The position numbers were made by a program, and so were the translations under genes. From positions 496,456 through 560,455 of the forward strand of contig CM030944.1 in the NCBI GenBank assembly GCA_018136815.1: a stretch of 64,000 bases of DNA. Reading direction: 5' to 3'. This stretch comes from Isochrysis galbana (Eukaryota > Haptophyta > Isochrysidales > Isochrysidaceae). Positions 1 through 11,700 of this stretch are shown here, in pieces (the first letter of the stretch is position 1; the number at the start of each line of letters is the position of its first letter). The notes under the pieces were generated by a model. It did not search any database, was not told where the DNA came from, and saw only the letters and a program-made list of their open reading frames with translations.

Positions 1-369
1 GTGGCCGAGATTCGTGAGGAGCTCGCCGCACGCATGTGCGTCGAGGATGCTCTCCGTGACGAGCTTGCAGCCGCGCGTGCGGCCAACAACGAGCGTGAGG
101 CCGAGTGGAGACGTAGGGAAGCGAGCTTGCTCGAGCGCATTGAGGCTGGAAGAGCCGTCGAGACGGAGCTGCGCGCACAGCTGAGTGACGCGCATGACGA
201 AGTTGCGCGCGCGCGGCTGGCCTCGCCCAGATCGCGCTCACTCTCTCCGCGGGCATCGAGCACTAACCTTAATCGCAGTTCATATCGTGGCACGACGGGA
301 CGCGTCGCTCTTGTCAAGAGTGCCTTTGAGACTGGGACGCGTGTCACTACACCGCGCGACCCCAAGTGA
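1..369 (+). CDS. 3' end of a coiled-coil protein gene (partial)
   Basis: The reading frame is open from the first base of the window and stops with TGA at 367-369, so only the last 122 codons are present. The first 75 residues are rich in Glu, Arg, Ala and Leu with a heptad-like spacing (for example ELAAARAANNEREAEW), typical of a long alpha-helical coiled coil. A Ser/Arg-rich tail follows (SPRSRSLSPRASS), which could be a phosphorylated low-complexity end. No enzymatic motif is visible and the family cannot be named. The real start and any upstream exons lie outside the window. Confidence 0.55.
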   Translation: MAEIREELAARMCVEDALRDELAAARAANNEREAEWRRREASLLERIEAGRAVETELRAQLSDAHDEVARARLASPRSRSLSPRASSTNLNRSSYRGTTGRVALVKSAFETGTRVTTPRDPK

Positions 370-1515
370 CAGCCCGCCAGGTCAGTCGAAACGGCTGCGA
401 CCGCGAGCATCAGCCACACCTTGCCCAGAAGGGCCCCCTCAGTCGACAGCAGACTAGCGTAGAGGGGTTGGCGAGATTTGAAGGCAGCTCCAGCTTGCAT
501 CCGGGGCGCGCTTCATACTCATATCCGTAGTCGGCCCTTCCAGAACTAGCTGCTCGTTCTTCTGCCAGTTTCACACCTCTTGCACTATTTCATCCTTGCT
601 ATGGTGAGAGTGTGTGACGTTGGAGACGTTCGGTTGCTGCCATTTCATGAACTTCAGTTTGAGAGGACAACCACATCCACGGTTGTTGACAGCAAGGTAT
701 GGGTCCTTGTCCATACGTGGTGGCGCGCATGCTTATTCTGTAACAGGGCAAGAGTCAACCGTGCAAGAGTGCAGGTGCGGCGAGCGCGTAATGTATGCGC
801 CAGGACGGTAGGTGACCTTGACCTTCTCTCTTTTCTCTCTCACCTTCGCCGTTGATGTACGACCGTTCTTGACGCTCCGGCGGGTTGCAATGCTAGGGCG
901 CAGCACGCCTCTTCCTTCGTCTAATTGCCTCGCCGGCCCCGTGTATGTTGATAGTGCGCAGCGTATGATGATAACGCCGCGCGAGAATATAGTGAGCATT
1001 TTGCGTTGCCTCTGCCGGGATTATGGCTGCTACGTTTGTCTTGGAGGCGAAGCACCTGATGTATCGTTTTGAAAGGTTCTCATGAAGGGTTACCACGGGG
1101 AATCGGAGATGAGATGGCTCCTGGGCATGTTTTAAAATTGCCGATGGCTCGGCACGCGCGGCGGGTGGCATAAAAGCGGAGGCGCGCCCAAAGGGCAAAG
1201 GGCCCTATGATCTAGCAGCTAGGCGCTTGCGGCGCGTCGTTCCGCCCCTCTAGTCCGCTGCGCGTGCGAGGGCTTTGGTGGTCGCGTGTGAGGATGCGCC
1301 TACGCCTACACTGGACACTGACGCCCGCATATGGGAGGCGCGGCTTGAGGGGGGCCGGATGGGAAGACGGGCTCACTTCCATCAAGGGCTGCAGGTAGAG
1401 GTGTGAGGTGGGAGGTGGGGACGAAAAAAATCGACTTGTCACAATTGCACCCAAAAGTTGATGTGAATGCATGGAGAGGTGTCTCATGCTCATGCGCTAG
1501 CTATCATAAGAGCAT
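370..1515. other. Intergenic, no gene recognised
   Basis: Only short overlapping reading frames occur and none resembles a known family. This is probably the 3' flank of the coiled-coil gene followed by decayed repeat sequence. Confidence 0.4.
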
Positions 1516-1800
1516 GTCAACTATCGTTAAACCGATAGGGTCATGGAGCGCGCGCCGCCCCCCTCCTCCCCTGCCGCCACCCCCGCCGCGACGGACGATC
1601 GGGCCAAGCTCGACACCTCGCACTCGAAGCGCCCGCGAGCGGGCGCTCCCCCGACCCAGGTGCGCACGAGACTCGTCCCGGTCCCATGCCGACTCCTGAC
1701 AGCCATGGCTACCAGCAAGGCCAGCCATGCCCAGCATGGCCACCACAGCCCCCAACTCCTCAACTCCTCCCAGCCACTCAAGGCCATCCGGCAACTGTGA
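1516..1800 (+). repeat. Dispersed repeat with MERA-type ORF start
   Basis: The sequence around 1525-1560 (CGTTAAACCGATAGGGTCAT followed by GGAGCGCG) recurs on the minus strand near 7,390-7,445 as CGTTAAAACGATAGGGTCAT and GGAGCGCG. Here it opens an 85-codon Pro/Ala-rich frame starting MERAPPPSS. A similar MERA start is seen at 54,366. It is likely the 5' part of a decayed mobile element. Confidence 0.4.
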
Positions 1801-1899
1801 CAAGTCGGCTCAGAGCCGCATCCCATAGGGAAAGAAAGCCGCAAGGCTGGGCCCCTACACCGCCGCGACACTGACCTCGTGCGACAGCACGAGGCGAAT

Positions 1900-2240
1900 G
1901 GAACCACTACCTACACGTAGCATACTTTTTGCACACCCCCGCACGCCCCCGGCCCTTCGGCCCTTCGGTCCTTCTCCCCCCGCCATCAGGCGGCTCCCCC
2001 CGTGCACTACTAGGGGGATCGGGGTGAAGGGCTTAGATATGGTCCGGTGGCCTGCGCCCCCCCCCCGGTGATCCATTCCCACCTTGCTCCTCCTTCCGCC
2101 AAGGAGGCACGGCATGAGATTGCGACTGACGGCCGCCCCCCGGAGGGGCGAGTAAGTGCGCCCAGTGTAGGGGGCGCAGAGAGCCCCCATTGTCCCCCAC
2201 TTATAAAAGTAGGTTCGGGTGAACCAAGTACAAACTTAGT
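1900..2240 (-). repeat. Copy A of a structured GC-rich repeat family
   Basis: Read on the minus strand, this stretch begins TTTTATAAGTGGGGG at about 2,200-2,215 and is followed by a CAATGGGGG box and several short inverted repeats. The same order is found at 17,510 (+) and 63,605 (-). The shared part encodes the same short peptide (FISGGQWG) in all three copies, which reflects DNA similarity and not necessarily a gene. Confidence 0.5.
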
Positions 2241-2592
2241 TGGACGCTTGCTGCGTGAAAGTAGTGGATCCACAGCCGCGTGTGCGGTAAGAATATTACA
2301 AAATTTGACGTTTAGGAAAAGTTTGGGAAATCTCGACTTAGGGAATAGGGAGCCCCATTTGTCAGCGGTGCAATGGTCAACATGAGTGGGCGAGCGTCAG
2401 CGGGGTGTGTCGTTGCAAGCATCGCTACCCGCACCTAGAGCGGGTGCTTTCCGTAATCGAGAACCGATGTAGAGAAAGAAGCAGTCACGCAGAGCTTGAT
2501 CACGCCATCCACAATGAGGAGGAAGCGCAACACCTGGAGCCTCCGCTACCGAGGCTTGACTGCACTACTCCGTCGATGGTGCGGGCCTAAGC
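2241..2592. other. Intergenic, 3' flank of the dehydrogenase gene
   Basis: No credible reading frame was found. The stretch separates the repeat at 1.9-2.24 kb from the stop codon of the minus-strand dehydrogenase gene. Confidence 0.4.
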
Positions 2593-4626
2593 TCATTTAT
2601 CCATGGTGGGCATGGACATAGACACCACCTCTGCCTCCTGTGCCTTCCACGATTGGGTCACAGTTTTCCATTGGGTGTAGAACTGGACACCTGCCTTGCC
2701 ATAAAAGTTGAGGTCGCCAAGGATGGATCCCCGGGACCCGGTGAACGAAAACATGGGCAGGGGAACGGGGATTGGCAGGTTGATCCCGATCTGGCCCACG
2801 TCGACTTGGTGTTGGAATTTGCGCGCCGCAGCGCCACTGCGAGTGAAGATGGCGCAGCCATTGCCGTACGGATTGGCATTAAGAAGTTTGATGGCATCAT
2901 CGAGTGTGTCAACCTCAAGGACCTGCGACGATCGCACCCGCACTGGTGAGACGGCATGGGATACAGCGCGCGGACGTTGAACTCGACATGCTGCCACCGA
3001 TGGCCGCATAGGCCGTGCGGCGGAGCCCGCACCGCTCGGACTCCTTCGCGTGCCACCCTGCGCCATAAGCTCACCTGGAGCACCGGCCCAAAGACCTCGT
3101 TCTTATAGATCTCCATCGACGGTTTGATACTAGTCACAAGAGTCGGCCCCACCCAGTTGCCATGCGGGAAGCCTTCAACCTTGGCGTAGCGGCCGTCTAG
3201 CGGCAGCTCAGCCCCTTCGGTGAGGGCACGCGTCAGCAGCCCCTCAATGCGCTCCCGCGCGGAGATTGAGTTGAGCGGTGGCACATCAACACCGGGCATG
3301 TCCCCCTTGCCTAGCTTGAGCTTGGCGCCAGCCTCCACGAGGAGGGGCACCAGGTTTTTGGCCTTGCCCACGAGCACCACACGTGAGATTGCCATGCAGC
3401 GTTGACCCGCGGCACCAAAGCCGGCTGCGACGAGCGCCGCGACCGCCGCTTTGGGGTTCGCGTCCTCGAGCACCACCGCATGGTTCTGCGCACCCATGTT
3501 GGCCTGCAAGTTGGAAGGGCGCCGGCACATAAGCTAATCGGCAGGCGCACCCGGCACCCGCTCTCAAGGCGAACCTGCACACGCTTCCCCGTAGCGCCGG
3601 CTCTAGCGTAGATGTGGCGACCGGCGGCGTCACCCCCGACGAAGGACACTGCGCGAATACCAGGCGCGTCGCAGATGAAGTTGACTGCATCGTGCGTGCC
3701 GTGGATGATGTTGAGCACGCCATCCGGCAAGCCGGCGTCGCGCGCCATCTCGGCCAGCAGCATGGACGTAAGCGGCACCCGCTCAGATGGCTTGAGCAAA
3801 AAGGTGTTTCCGGTGGTGACCTGCGCAGGTGGACTGTACCTCAGCCCAGAGTGCCACCACGTGATGTCGCGCACTCTGGGGGGCGACTCACCGCAAGTGG
3901 GAACATCCAGAGGGGGATCATCGCTGGAAAGTTAAACGGCGCAATGCCAGCACAGACTCCAAGTGGGACACGGTACGAGTGAGTATCGACGTCAGTAGCG
4001 ACGTTTGGCACCGTCTCCCCCATCATTAGCGAGGGCACCGCGCATGCGTGTTCCACCACCTCTAGCCCACGGAAGACATCTCCCTTCGCATCTTCAATCG
4101 TCTTCCCATGCTCTGCTGAGATGGTCTTCGCCAGCTCATCCGTTCGCTCTCGTATGATTGCCTGGAGGCGCAGCATGACTCTAGCCCGGTTGGACACCGA
4201 TGTGGCCGCCCATCCCGGCGCGGCGCGCCGCGCAGAAGCGAGAGCAGCTTCCATCTCTGCAAGCGAGCAGAGAGGTGTCTGCGCCAGAAGCTGCTGCGAG
4301 GCTGGGCAAAGCACAGGAACGCTCTGCGAGGAGGATGAATGGACGAACTGATTGTCTATGAACATGGGCACTGTTGAGGGGCCGCTCGTGTTGGTGGAGA
4401 AGGCGCGGAGAGGCCGTGAAAAGGAGGGAGAGCCCAGGAGAGGTGGGGAGATCGAGGGAGAGCGCTGCTGGCTAGCTGGGCAGGGGATTCCCACTCTGTG
4501 CGAGGATGCGGGAGCGAGGATGCGGCTGCCGATACGCGTGAGGACGCTTGGGGGCGCGCTTATGTTGGTGGAAAGGGCGCGTAGAGGCGGGGAGAGGGAG
4601 GAGAGAGGGCGGAGGACACGGCGCAT
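2593..4626 (-). CDS. ALDH6A1: Methylmalonate-semialdehyde dehydrogenase, mitochondrial (4 exons)
   Basis: This is a CoA-acylating aldehyde dehydrogenase of valine and pyrimidine catabolism, in the mitochondrial matrix; it converts methylmalonate semialdehyde to propionyl-CoA. Exons on the minus strand: 4626-3892, 3820-3575, 3503-3075 and 2922-2593. All introns are phase 0 with GT-AG ends, giving 579 residues. Family signatures read in order: [50 protein letters not shown], the catalytic-cysteine block GQRCMAIS (Cys about 363), the GPVLQ block and [18 protein letters not shown]. The N-terminus is Arg/Ser/Ala-rich, consistent with a mitochondrial presequence. It also contains a decayed tandem copy of the beginning of the mature enzyme (see findings), so the true start could be further in. 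A pyrimidine-rich tract on the coding strand precedes the ATG. Confidence 0.93.
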
Positions 4627-4629
4627 GGT

Positions 4630-4750
4630 GGGAAGAGGGAGAGAGAGAGGGGGGGAGACGGGAGATGGGGGGGGAAGGGAGAGGCGTGGGGTGAGAGGGT
4701 TGTAGGGGCGGGAAGTGGTGAGAGAATGAGGTTGGGGGGGGGGAGGGAGG

Positions 4751-4804
<54 letters not shown>

Positions 4805-4860
4805 TAGAGAGAGGGATAGAGAGAGAAGAGAGAGAGAGAGAGAGTAGGAGAGAGACGAGA
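4630..4860 (-). promoter_or_regulatory. Pyrimidine-rich promoter tract with (TC)n run
   Basis: On the plus strand this is purine-rich: G runs, then a (GA)n run at about 4,755-4,853. On the coding strand of the dehydrogenase it reads as a C/T-rich tract ending within a few tens of bases of the ATG. Similar tracts precede several other genes in the window. A promoter role is inferred from position only. Confidence 0.4.
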
Positions 4861-5750
4861 GTTTCTTACAGACAGGGACGCGGGAGGGAGCCTTGAGAAG
4901 AGGAAGAGAGGAGCGAGATATTCAAGATGAACGTGATGCCCAGTGAGCCCGCAGCTAAGAGAGAGAGAGACGACGAATACGAGATCAAAGAAGAGAGCGA
5001 GGTGTGGACGGTTCCGCCCTCTTCCAGAGAGAAGTGGAGAGATCTTCCCCCGGATTACTTTTAGTACGAGTACCTAAAACTCACAGTTTTTCGGAGAGGA
5101 TGTCGATCGTCCATCCTCTCTCCTCCTCATCTCTTTACCCGCGGGGACAATCACGAGCGACCTGCAAAAAGAAAACATGAGTGCCCCCAAAACAAAACTC
5201 GACCGCGACCGGCAATCGCCAGGAGTGAGATCAGCCTTGCTCCTTGCTCTGACGACTCCAGGGCTCCACCACAACATCGCTCGAGGTGAGGTGTTATCAT
5301 CTAAGTGGGGCTTGAGGCCCTCCTATGTATTTCTCATAGTCATGCCCCAAAAGCGAGCAACCCTCACAAGGGGGATGGAAATGCTGCGGTAGGCGAGACA
5401 TCCAGGGGGAAACGCGACGCGGATGCGACAGTTGCGTGGGCTGGCACGGGCACTAGTTCGCGCCTACTGGCGCTGGGGGGATCGTCGGCGCGTAGGCGCT
5501 TCGGCGACAGGGGCGTGTCCTGTTGTATTCCTGCCCATCTGAAGGCTGTAGGCATGAATATTCGTGTAAGGTACGCGCTCACAATTACAATTGAATAGTT
5601 CCCCGTGTTGCCACAGACGCACAAGACACACAGATTCGGATTCCCCATGGTCTCAAGTCCAGGTTTGCAGATTTTGGTCTCGAAATTTGCGATTCGAATT
5701 TTGTTTTTGCTGTTACTATAATTGTTGGCTCGTTTCAGGTAATAAACCGG
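4861..5750. other. Intergenic with repeat fragments
   Basis: No gene was recognised. At 5,209-5,250 there is a fragment of the repeat that ends both copies at 6.5 and 7.3 kb (GTGAGATCAGCCTTGCT). At about 5,525-5,576 there is a segment (AAGGCTGTAGGCATGAATAT) that recurs inverted at 37,840-37,895. Confidence 0.45.
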
Positions 5751-7331
5751 CATGACTTCGACTTCTCGTTCTGCAGTCGCTCTGCGAGACTCTCTCTCTC
5801 TCTCTCTCCGTCCGCCTCTCCTCGGCCGACGACAGGAAGATTCGTCCAAAACATTCTCCGGTCCCAAGATATCTCGTGGGGGGTCTCTCCGCGCTCCGCG
5901 AGGGAAAGGACGCGATCTCGCTCCGAGATTGGCCTCGCGCCCTCCCACGCTGCCCCGCCGTGCCCTCGGTCCCTCGCCCCCCCCCCCCGCGGCAGGTTCT
6001 TTCCCTCGGCATGCCGTCCGTCGCCTCCGGCCCTCTTCTCTTACCTTCTCTCGATGTCATCAAAAGTTCCATGACCGTCTGTTGTCTTCTCTCGTCTATC
6101 GGTCATATCTCCCCAACGAGATCTGCCCTCGTTGTGTCGGCCTCCCCTCTATCGCATGTCTGCGCGTTGCTGAGTTGCCCTGGTGCCGACGCCTGGCCGT
6201 CCGTCCAGGTGTGGTTTAGTTTTCGCCCCGTTTGGGTTAGTTTGTGTGGCTCGGTGTCCTCGAGCTTTTTGTGGCAACTTCATCGTGGCCCACCGTGTTC
6301 CCAAGCGAGTCCCCCCGAGTTCCCGAGTCTATACTTCGAGTCAACGAGTCAATACAAGTCAAGCACGCGCCTGAGCCACCCCCAGTCGCCTGCCACCACC
6401 TCTCACAAGCCTCCTTCCACCCTTCCGCGCCCTCCGTGCGTCGTGCGTCGTGCGTCGATCACCATGCCCGTAGTCACCCCCGAGGAAAGCTCCATGAGCT
6501 CCCTCCCACCAAGAACCGCATTCCGCGCTAGCTGCCGGCGCGCCCTCGCAGGCAATCTCCAAGAGTGAGATGAGCCTTGCTCTGACAAGCACAAAATCCT
6601 CGCTCGCGCCTTCGGCTCCGGTCGTCACGTCGAGTTCATCCTTTGAGAAATCTTCATTGCCCCCGCGTCATGAGCCCGTCTCTTCTTCTTTTCCTCCCGA
6701 ACCGTTTGGGTCGAAGTCTCCTGGGGAAGAGAGCCTCGTGGGACCCCTCCCTTCTTCAAAAGAGAGCCTTTCCGAGCCAGTTCTCCCCTCCTCTCGCCTC
6801 TCCGCGCCGACGGTCGAAGTTCCGCCGCCTCCGCGGGCCTCTACTCACACCCCGTCAACTTGAGCTGGAATGGGTCCTCTATCCTCGTCCGTTGCTCCAC
6901 CGGCGGCCTTTCCTGAGTTGCCCTGGTGCCGACGCCTGGCCGTCCGTCCAGGTGTGGTTTAGTTTTCGCCCCGTTTGGGTTAGTTTGTGTGGCTCGGTGT
7001 CCTCGAGCTTTTTGTGGCAACTTCATCGTGGCCCACCGTGTTCCCAAGCGAGTCCCCCCGAGTTCCCGAGTCTATACTTCGAGTCAACGAGTCAATACAA
7101 GTCAAGCACGCGCCTGAGCCACCCCCAGTCGCCTGCCACCACCTCTCACAAGCCTCCTTCCACCCTTCCGCGCCCTCCGTGCGTCGTGCGTCGTGCGTCG
7201 ATCACCATGCCCGTAGTCACCCCCGAGGAAAGCTCCATGAGCTCCCTCCCACCAAGAACCGCATTCCGCGCTAGCTGCCGGCGCGCCCTCGCAGGCAATC
7301 TCCAAGAGTGAGATCAGCCTTGCTCTGACAT
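5751..7331 (+). repeat. LTR-like sequence with 418-bp direct duplication
   Basis: Segments 6,171-6,588 and 6,914-7,331 are direct copies with a single difference noticed by eye, separated by 325 bp. Sequence from about 6,040 to 6,260 resembles 62,870-63,115 (CGATGTCATCAAA, then GAGTTGCC and TGGTGCCGACG). That region lies just downstream of a polypurine tract at 62.5 kb, so this is best read as LTR sequence of the same retrotransposon family. The pair could be the LTRs of a miniature element (internal part 325 bp) or a tandem duplication. No matching target duplication was seen outside the copies, and the family extends upstream of copy 1 only, which favours duplication. Open frames inside are by-products. 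Confidence 0.55.
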
Positions 7332-7884
7332 GTCCATGCTGAGCCATGAGCATGAGTAGATCGTCCGTGTCCGCGGGGTCGGCGTGAAGGGGGGAGGGGA
7401 GCGGCCCGCGGCCCGCGCTCCATGACCCTATCGTTTTAACGAACGGTTGCTTCAGCCCTTGGACACGTCCACGTCGAGGCGCGCGACGCGCTGCCTGATG
7501 TTTGAAGTTTTTGTTTTAATTTTAACTGTAAGTAGCGTATACTATGAAAATTATTATATTTTGAAGTTAACGTAAACTCTTTGATAGATGTATAAAAAGA
7601 AAACGATATGTCCTCTTTCGACGGAACGCGACCTTCCCTGAGCGGAGTGTCCCCAAATATGAAAGTTGTGCAAGACGTCGCCGGAATCTCCATCAAGCGG
7701 CCGAGCACCAAGTACTCCTCGTCCATTTTCGGCCCTGCTTGGTAGAATCTATCGGATTCAGGATAATATCCCAATTTCCACTTATGTATCCCTGCTCTAT
7801 CGACGAGCGCTCTGGACACTCGGTTTGCCGTAAGGCAGTTGGAGGCGGGAACGGCTATCAACACACAAGCGCCAGCTACAAGCC
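7332..7884. other. AT-rich spacer with possible minus-strand exon
   Basis: Position 7,500-7,620 is strikingly AT-rich against the GC-rich surroundings. On the minus strand 7,610-7,860 is open and reads like coding sequence (for example HKWKLGYYPESDRFYQAG), but it has no ATG start and no clear splice junction to the block upstream. It may be a 3' exon or the remnant of one. The segment 7,390-7,445 is the inverted copy of the repeat at 1,525. Confidence 0.3.
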
Positions 7885-8720
7885 TCACACCGAGTCGGCA
7901 ACGGGTAGAAAAGACAGCGTAGGCGCCTTAGCTGGCTGCCAAAAGGTTGGCACGCTAGATTGCGGTCGAGACATCATCGATGGAGGAACGGGCGGTGGCC
8001 TGGATATAACAGGGACGAGCTCGCCGCCTCTAACTTTGTACTTTTTCCCTTTGATTTCCACCTTCGAGTTGACGTAGAAGGGCGGGTGGCCGTATTGACG
8101 AATGAACTCCGCCATCGCATCGCTGCCTTCACGATTGTCAACCACAAGCGCTAGCTCGTTCGGCACGGTTAGAAAGAGGGCGATGACTGCCGGTATGACC
8201 CGTCGAGTCGATCCTGGAACCTTCCTTACGAGCGTAGGTAGGCCATGAGAGCCTTGCAGTGAACTTATGGGCAGCAGCTTGACAATGGCATTGAGCTCGT
8301 ACGTCTTCCAGCCCTCAAGTGCCCGCAGTAGCTGCATGTAGAGCTCTGCTGCCTCATCCCGACTGGCGTCGTCGATCTCGCCGATTGTGCGATCAGGCTT
8401 CACTCCCTTCCACGAGGATATTTTGGTAACAAGATCGGGAACCCTTTCCAGTCTTTGCCTTTTGACAACAACTGCTAGTGCCTGCTCGGTCGCAAACAAT
8501 AGATCATATAAATTTTCGAGCGCTGAAACCATCAAATCGTCCGCCTTGGCAGCAATGGTTTTGACCACGAGGTGTGGAAGTGCGTCCCCGATGCATTGAA
8601 CGCGCTTGCGGAGGAGCCGATCGAGCGCCTTGCTGATGTCGGGCGCGAGCTTCTCGCGCGCCTTGCGATCATCCGTCTTGTACATCTGGCGGAGCGGGCG
8701 AGAAAAGTGGGTGAGATGCT
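7885..8720 (-). CDS. Uncharacterised coding block, own gene or last exon of the SNF2 gene
   Basis: There are 278 codons ending with TGA at 7885-7887, with no family recognised. The N-terminal half looks helical (MYKTDDRKAREKLAPDISKA, then ALENLYDLLFATEQALAVVV). The second half contains ALEGWKTYELNAIVKLLP and a basic segment VNSKVEIKGKKYKV, then a Pro-rich tail. The open frame has no ATG before its conserved-looking start, but a good splice acceptor (CGGCTTGCAG) ends at 8721. This suggests the block is spliced to an upstream exon. Joining a GTGTAG donor after 8858 of the SNF2 gene would keep the frame and bypass the SNF2 stop at 8751. An independent gene starting at the internal Met is the alternative. 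Confidence 0.5.
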
Positions 8721-8750
8721 CTGCAAGCCGACGAGGCACGGGATAAGAGC

Positions 8751-11700
8751 CTAGAGGGCCAGCCGGCCAAGCGAAACGAGCGCGGCCTCGCGCCTCAGTG
8801 GCTGGCGACGCACCACCTCAGCCTTGCGTTTGGAACTTTGAAGTGTTGTGTCTACACCCGTGGCGCCAAGGACCGCGGCAGCCGAGGCGCTGGCCTCGCC
8901 GCTGCCGAACCCCAGCTTATTCGACAGCACAACACAAGTCGTTTGGCAGAGGAGGTAGCAGCCTTGCTTTGGGTGTGCGGCGCCGAGCGCTTGAAAACGT
9001 TCACATTCACCCATGATGAGGGCTTCGGCCGGCAGGTGGTCCTCGCAGAAGGCACGCGGGCACACCGCGCACCGGAAAAGGAGTCCGCCAGCTGCAGCCG
9101 CCTTGCGCCCACAGGTCAAGCATGAATGGTGTGGGCAGGCCCAGGTGCCCCAGCAGCTCGCGTCCTCCTCGCGCATACCTATGCAGTCCAAGTGAAATGT
9201 GGCGGGGCAAAGGTCGCAGCCGCGCAGTGTGCCGTTGAGGCCTAGTTTCTTGTATGAACTGCTGCTGCTCACTATCGCCGCCGGGCCGCCCTTTGGCCCC
9301 TTCCAGCACCGCAGGCACCGGTCTTCATGGGCATAGTCGCGACCGGCAATCTGTCTTCCCTCAGGCCGATGGCTAGAACGCAACCGGCCCGATGCCTGGT
9401 TTGGCATCTCTTGGCCCATCTCGTAATTGTTTTCCCTCAACACATTGACCTCGCCGACGCCCACGACGTGCATCTTCTCCATACGCCCCTTCCGCGCCCG
9501 CTTCTTCCCTTCCTGTAGCGCCTGCCACTCCGAGTAGATATCCGTTGAACCGCCAACGTTTGGGCCGAGTACGCCAGCTAGATTGAGCACCTCCGTAATG
9601 GCCTTGTCGGGGACCTCGCCGTAAGTGCGGCCCTTGAGCTCGCGCAGATTCAACATCTCAGAAGAAGCATCGAATTCTGCGACGGAGCGTTGCTGGCCCG
9701 TGTCGACACCGCAAATTTTGTCGCCCTCCTTACGGGAGCGATCGATGATGGCATCAAGCGCATCGTCGCTCGGCGCCTCCGACAAGGCTAGGCAACATTG
9801 CGCGCCAAATTTGAGCATCGACAACATCTCGGAGCCGGAGAGTTCTTCCATCTGCTGAACGTGCGATGAGGACTCGCGATTCACCATCTGGTCAAGATAG
9901 AGCTTCTTCTCGGCGCGCTGCACGATACGCTCCTCCACTGTCCCCGGAGAAATGAGCCGGTAGACATGTACCTTCTTGGTTTGGCCTATTCGGTGCACGC
10001 GCGCCATGGCTTGCAGGTCAACCTGCGGGTTCCAGTCCGAGTCAAAGAGGATGCAGGTGTCGGCCGTCTGGCAGTTGATACCAAGGCCACCCGCGCGGGT
10101 CGACATGAGGAAAACGAATTTGGACGAGCCAGGCATGTTGAAGCTATTGATGTCGACGGTGCGCTGAACGCGGTTGGTGCTACCGTCCAAGCGGCAGTAC
10201 TTATATTGCTCGTGGTTGAGGAAGTCCTCGATCAAGTCGAGCGTCGAGGTGAATTGCGAGAAGAGCACCACTCGGTGGCCCTTTTCAAACAGCTTGGCCA
10301 GAAGGCGGCGAAGCAGCTGGAACTTTCCAGAGCCATTCACAAGCTGGTCGATGTAGTCCTCCTCGCCCGAGGGCTCCACGTTAGGGAATAGGAAGGGGTG
10401 GTTGCAGCACTTCCTGAGTTGCATCAGCAGCGAAGCGAGCTTCCTCCAGTCTGTCCCCGAGCTACTGGAAAGGTCGCCATTCTCTTCCTCAAGTTGCTTA
10501 AGAAGACTCGATTCGCGCAGCAGGAGGCGCTTGTACCAGAAGAGTTGCATCTCGGAGAGCGGGCAATGGATCGTGGTCTCAAGCTTCGGCAGCATGCCCT
10601 TTTCAACCTCCGCCTTGGTGCGCCGTAACATCAAGGGCTGCAGCATTCGCGATGCCTCTTCGAGCGTATCACTCTCAACCGTCACGCGGCGGCCATCTAG
10701 CTTAAAGGCGTTGTCAAAGTGGGTCGAAGACGAGAAAATGTCAGGGTAGAGGAAGTTGAGCAGTGACCAGAGCTCGTGCAGATTATTCTGCAGCGGCGTG
10801 CCCGTCAAGAGTAGTTTGTGCGCCGCGTGGTATGAGCGCAATGCCTGTGATACGAGCGACCCCTCGTTTTTGAGCGCGTGGCCCTCGTCGACGATCAGAT
10901 ACCGCCACCACGTGCGCTGCGCCAGGAACCTTTGCATGTTCGCAGCCTGTGGCACAGAGGAAAAGGGCTCGGAGGGTTGGTTGCTATGGCGCTGACCCAG
11001 CGCTGCACAAAAAGTGGGAAGCACCTTGGCCGTCTCAAAGGTGGTGACGACCACGTCGTAGTCCTTTGGATTGTTGGAGAGGGTTTGGACGAGACGCATA
11101 CGCTCCTCCATATCGGTCGAGTGCAGCTTCACCGCGCGGAGCGCCGGGCAGAAGCGTTTGAGCTCAGTCATCCACGAGGACAAGACCTGACGTGGCACGT
11201 GATTTTATCAAGTTGGCAGCGGGCCGCCTATGGGGAGTGGACGCTGGGGGCGCGGTTGGGCTTTCAGTCGGATATCGCGGTCGGAGAAGGCCACAAGTGC
11301 ACCGAAAGAGGAGCGACGACCAAGTGCGGCCCAGGTACTCCAAGCTCGAACTTGAGGTGCGCGAGGAAGGCGATTGTCTGCAACGTCTTGCCAAGGCCCA
11401 TCTCATCAGCAAGAATCGCGTTCATTCCATTGGCATGCATCATCGAGAGCCAGCGCAGACCATGGAGCTGATAGTCGCGCATCTGTACCGTGCGGGAGAT
11501 CTCCTTGGGCTGCTGCAGATTCTCGTCAAAGGGTGCGACGACCTGAGTGCAGCCATGACGAGGCGTCAGCTCACTGGGATGCTTTACAGCTTATTTTAGT
11601 CCTCACAATACTGATAGGCCGCAGGAGTAAGCGCAGTTCACCGTATCCGCGGGCGGTGGCAGCTCGCGAGCACCGAATCGGCGAAGAATGCCGGCATATG

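Noticed and set aside
1212-1493. Short frames in the first 2.5 kb as genes.
   Set aside because: No family resemblance, mixed strands and overlap with dispersed repeats.
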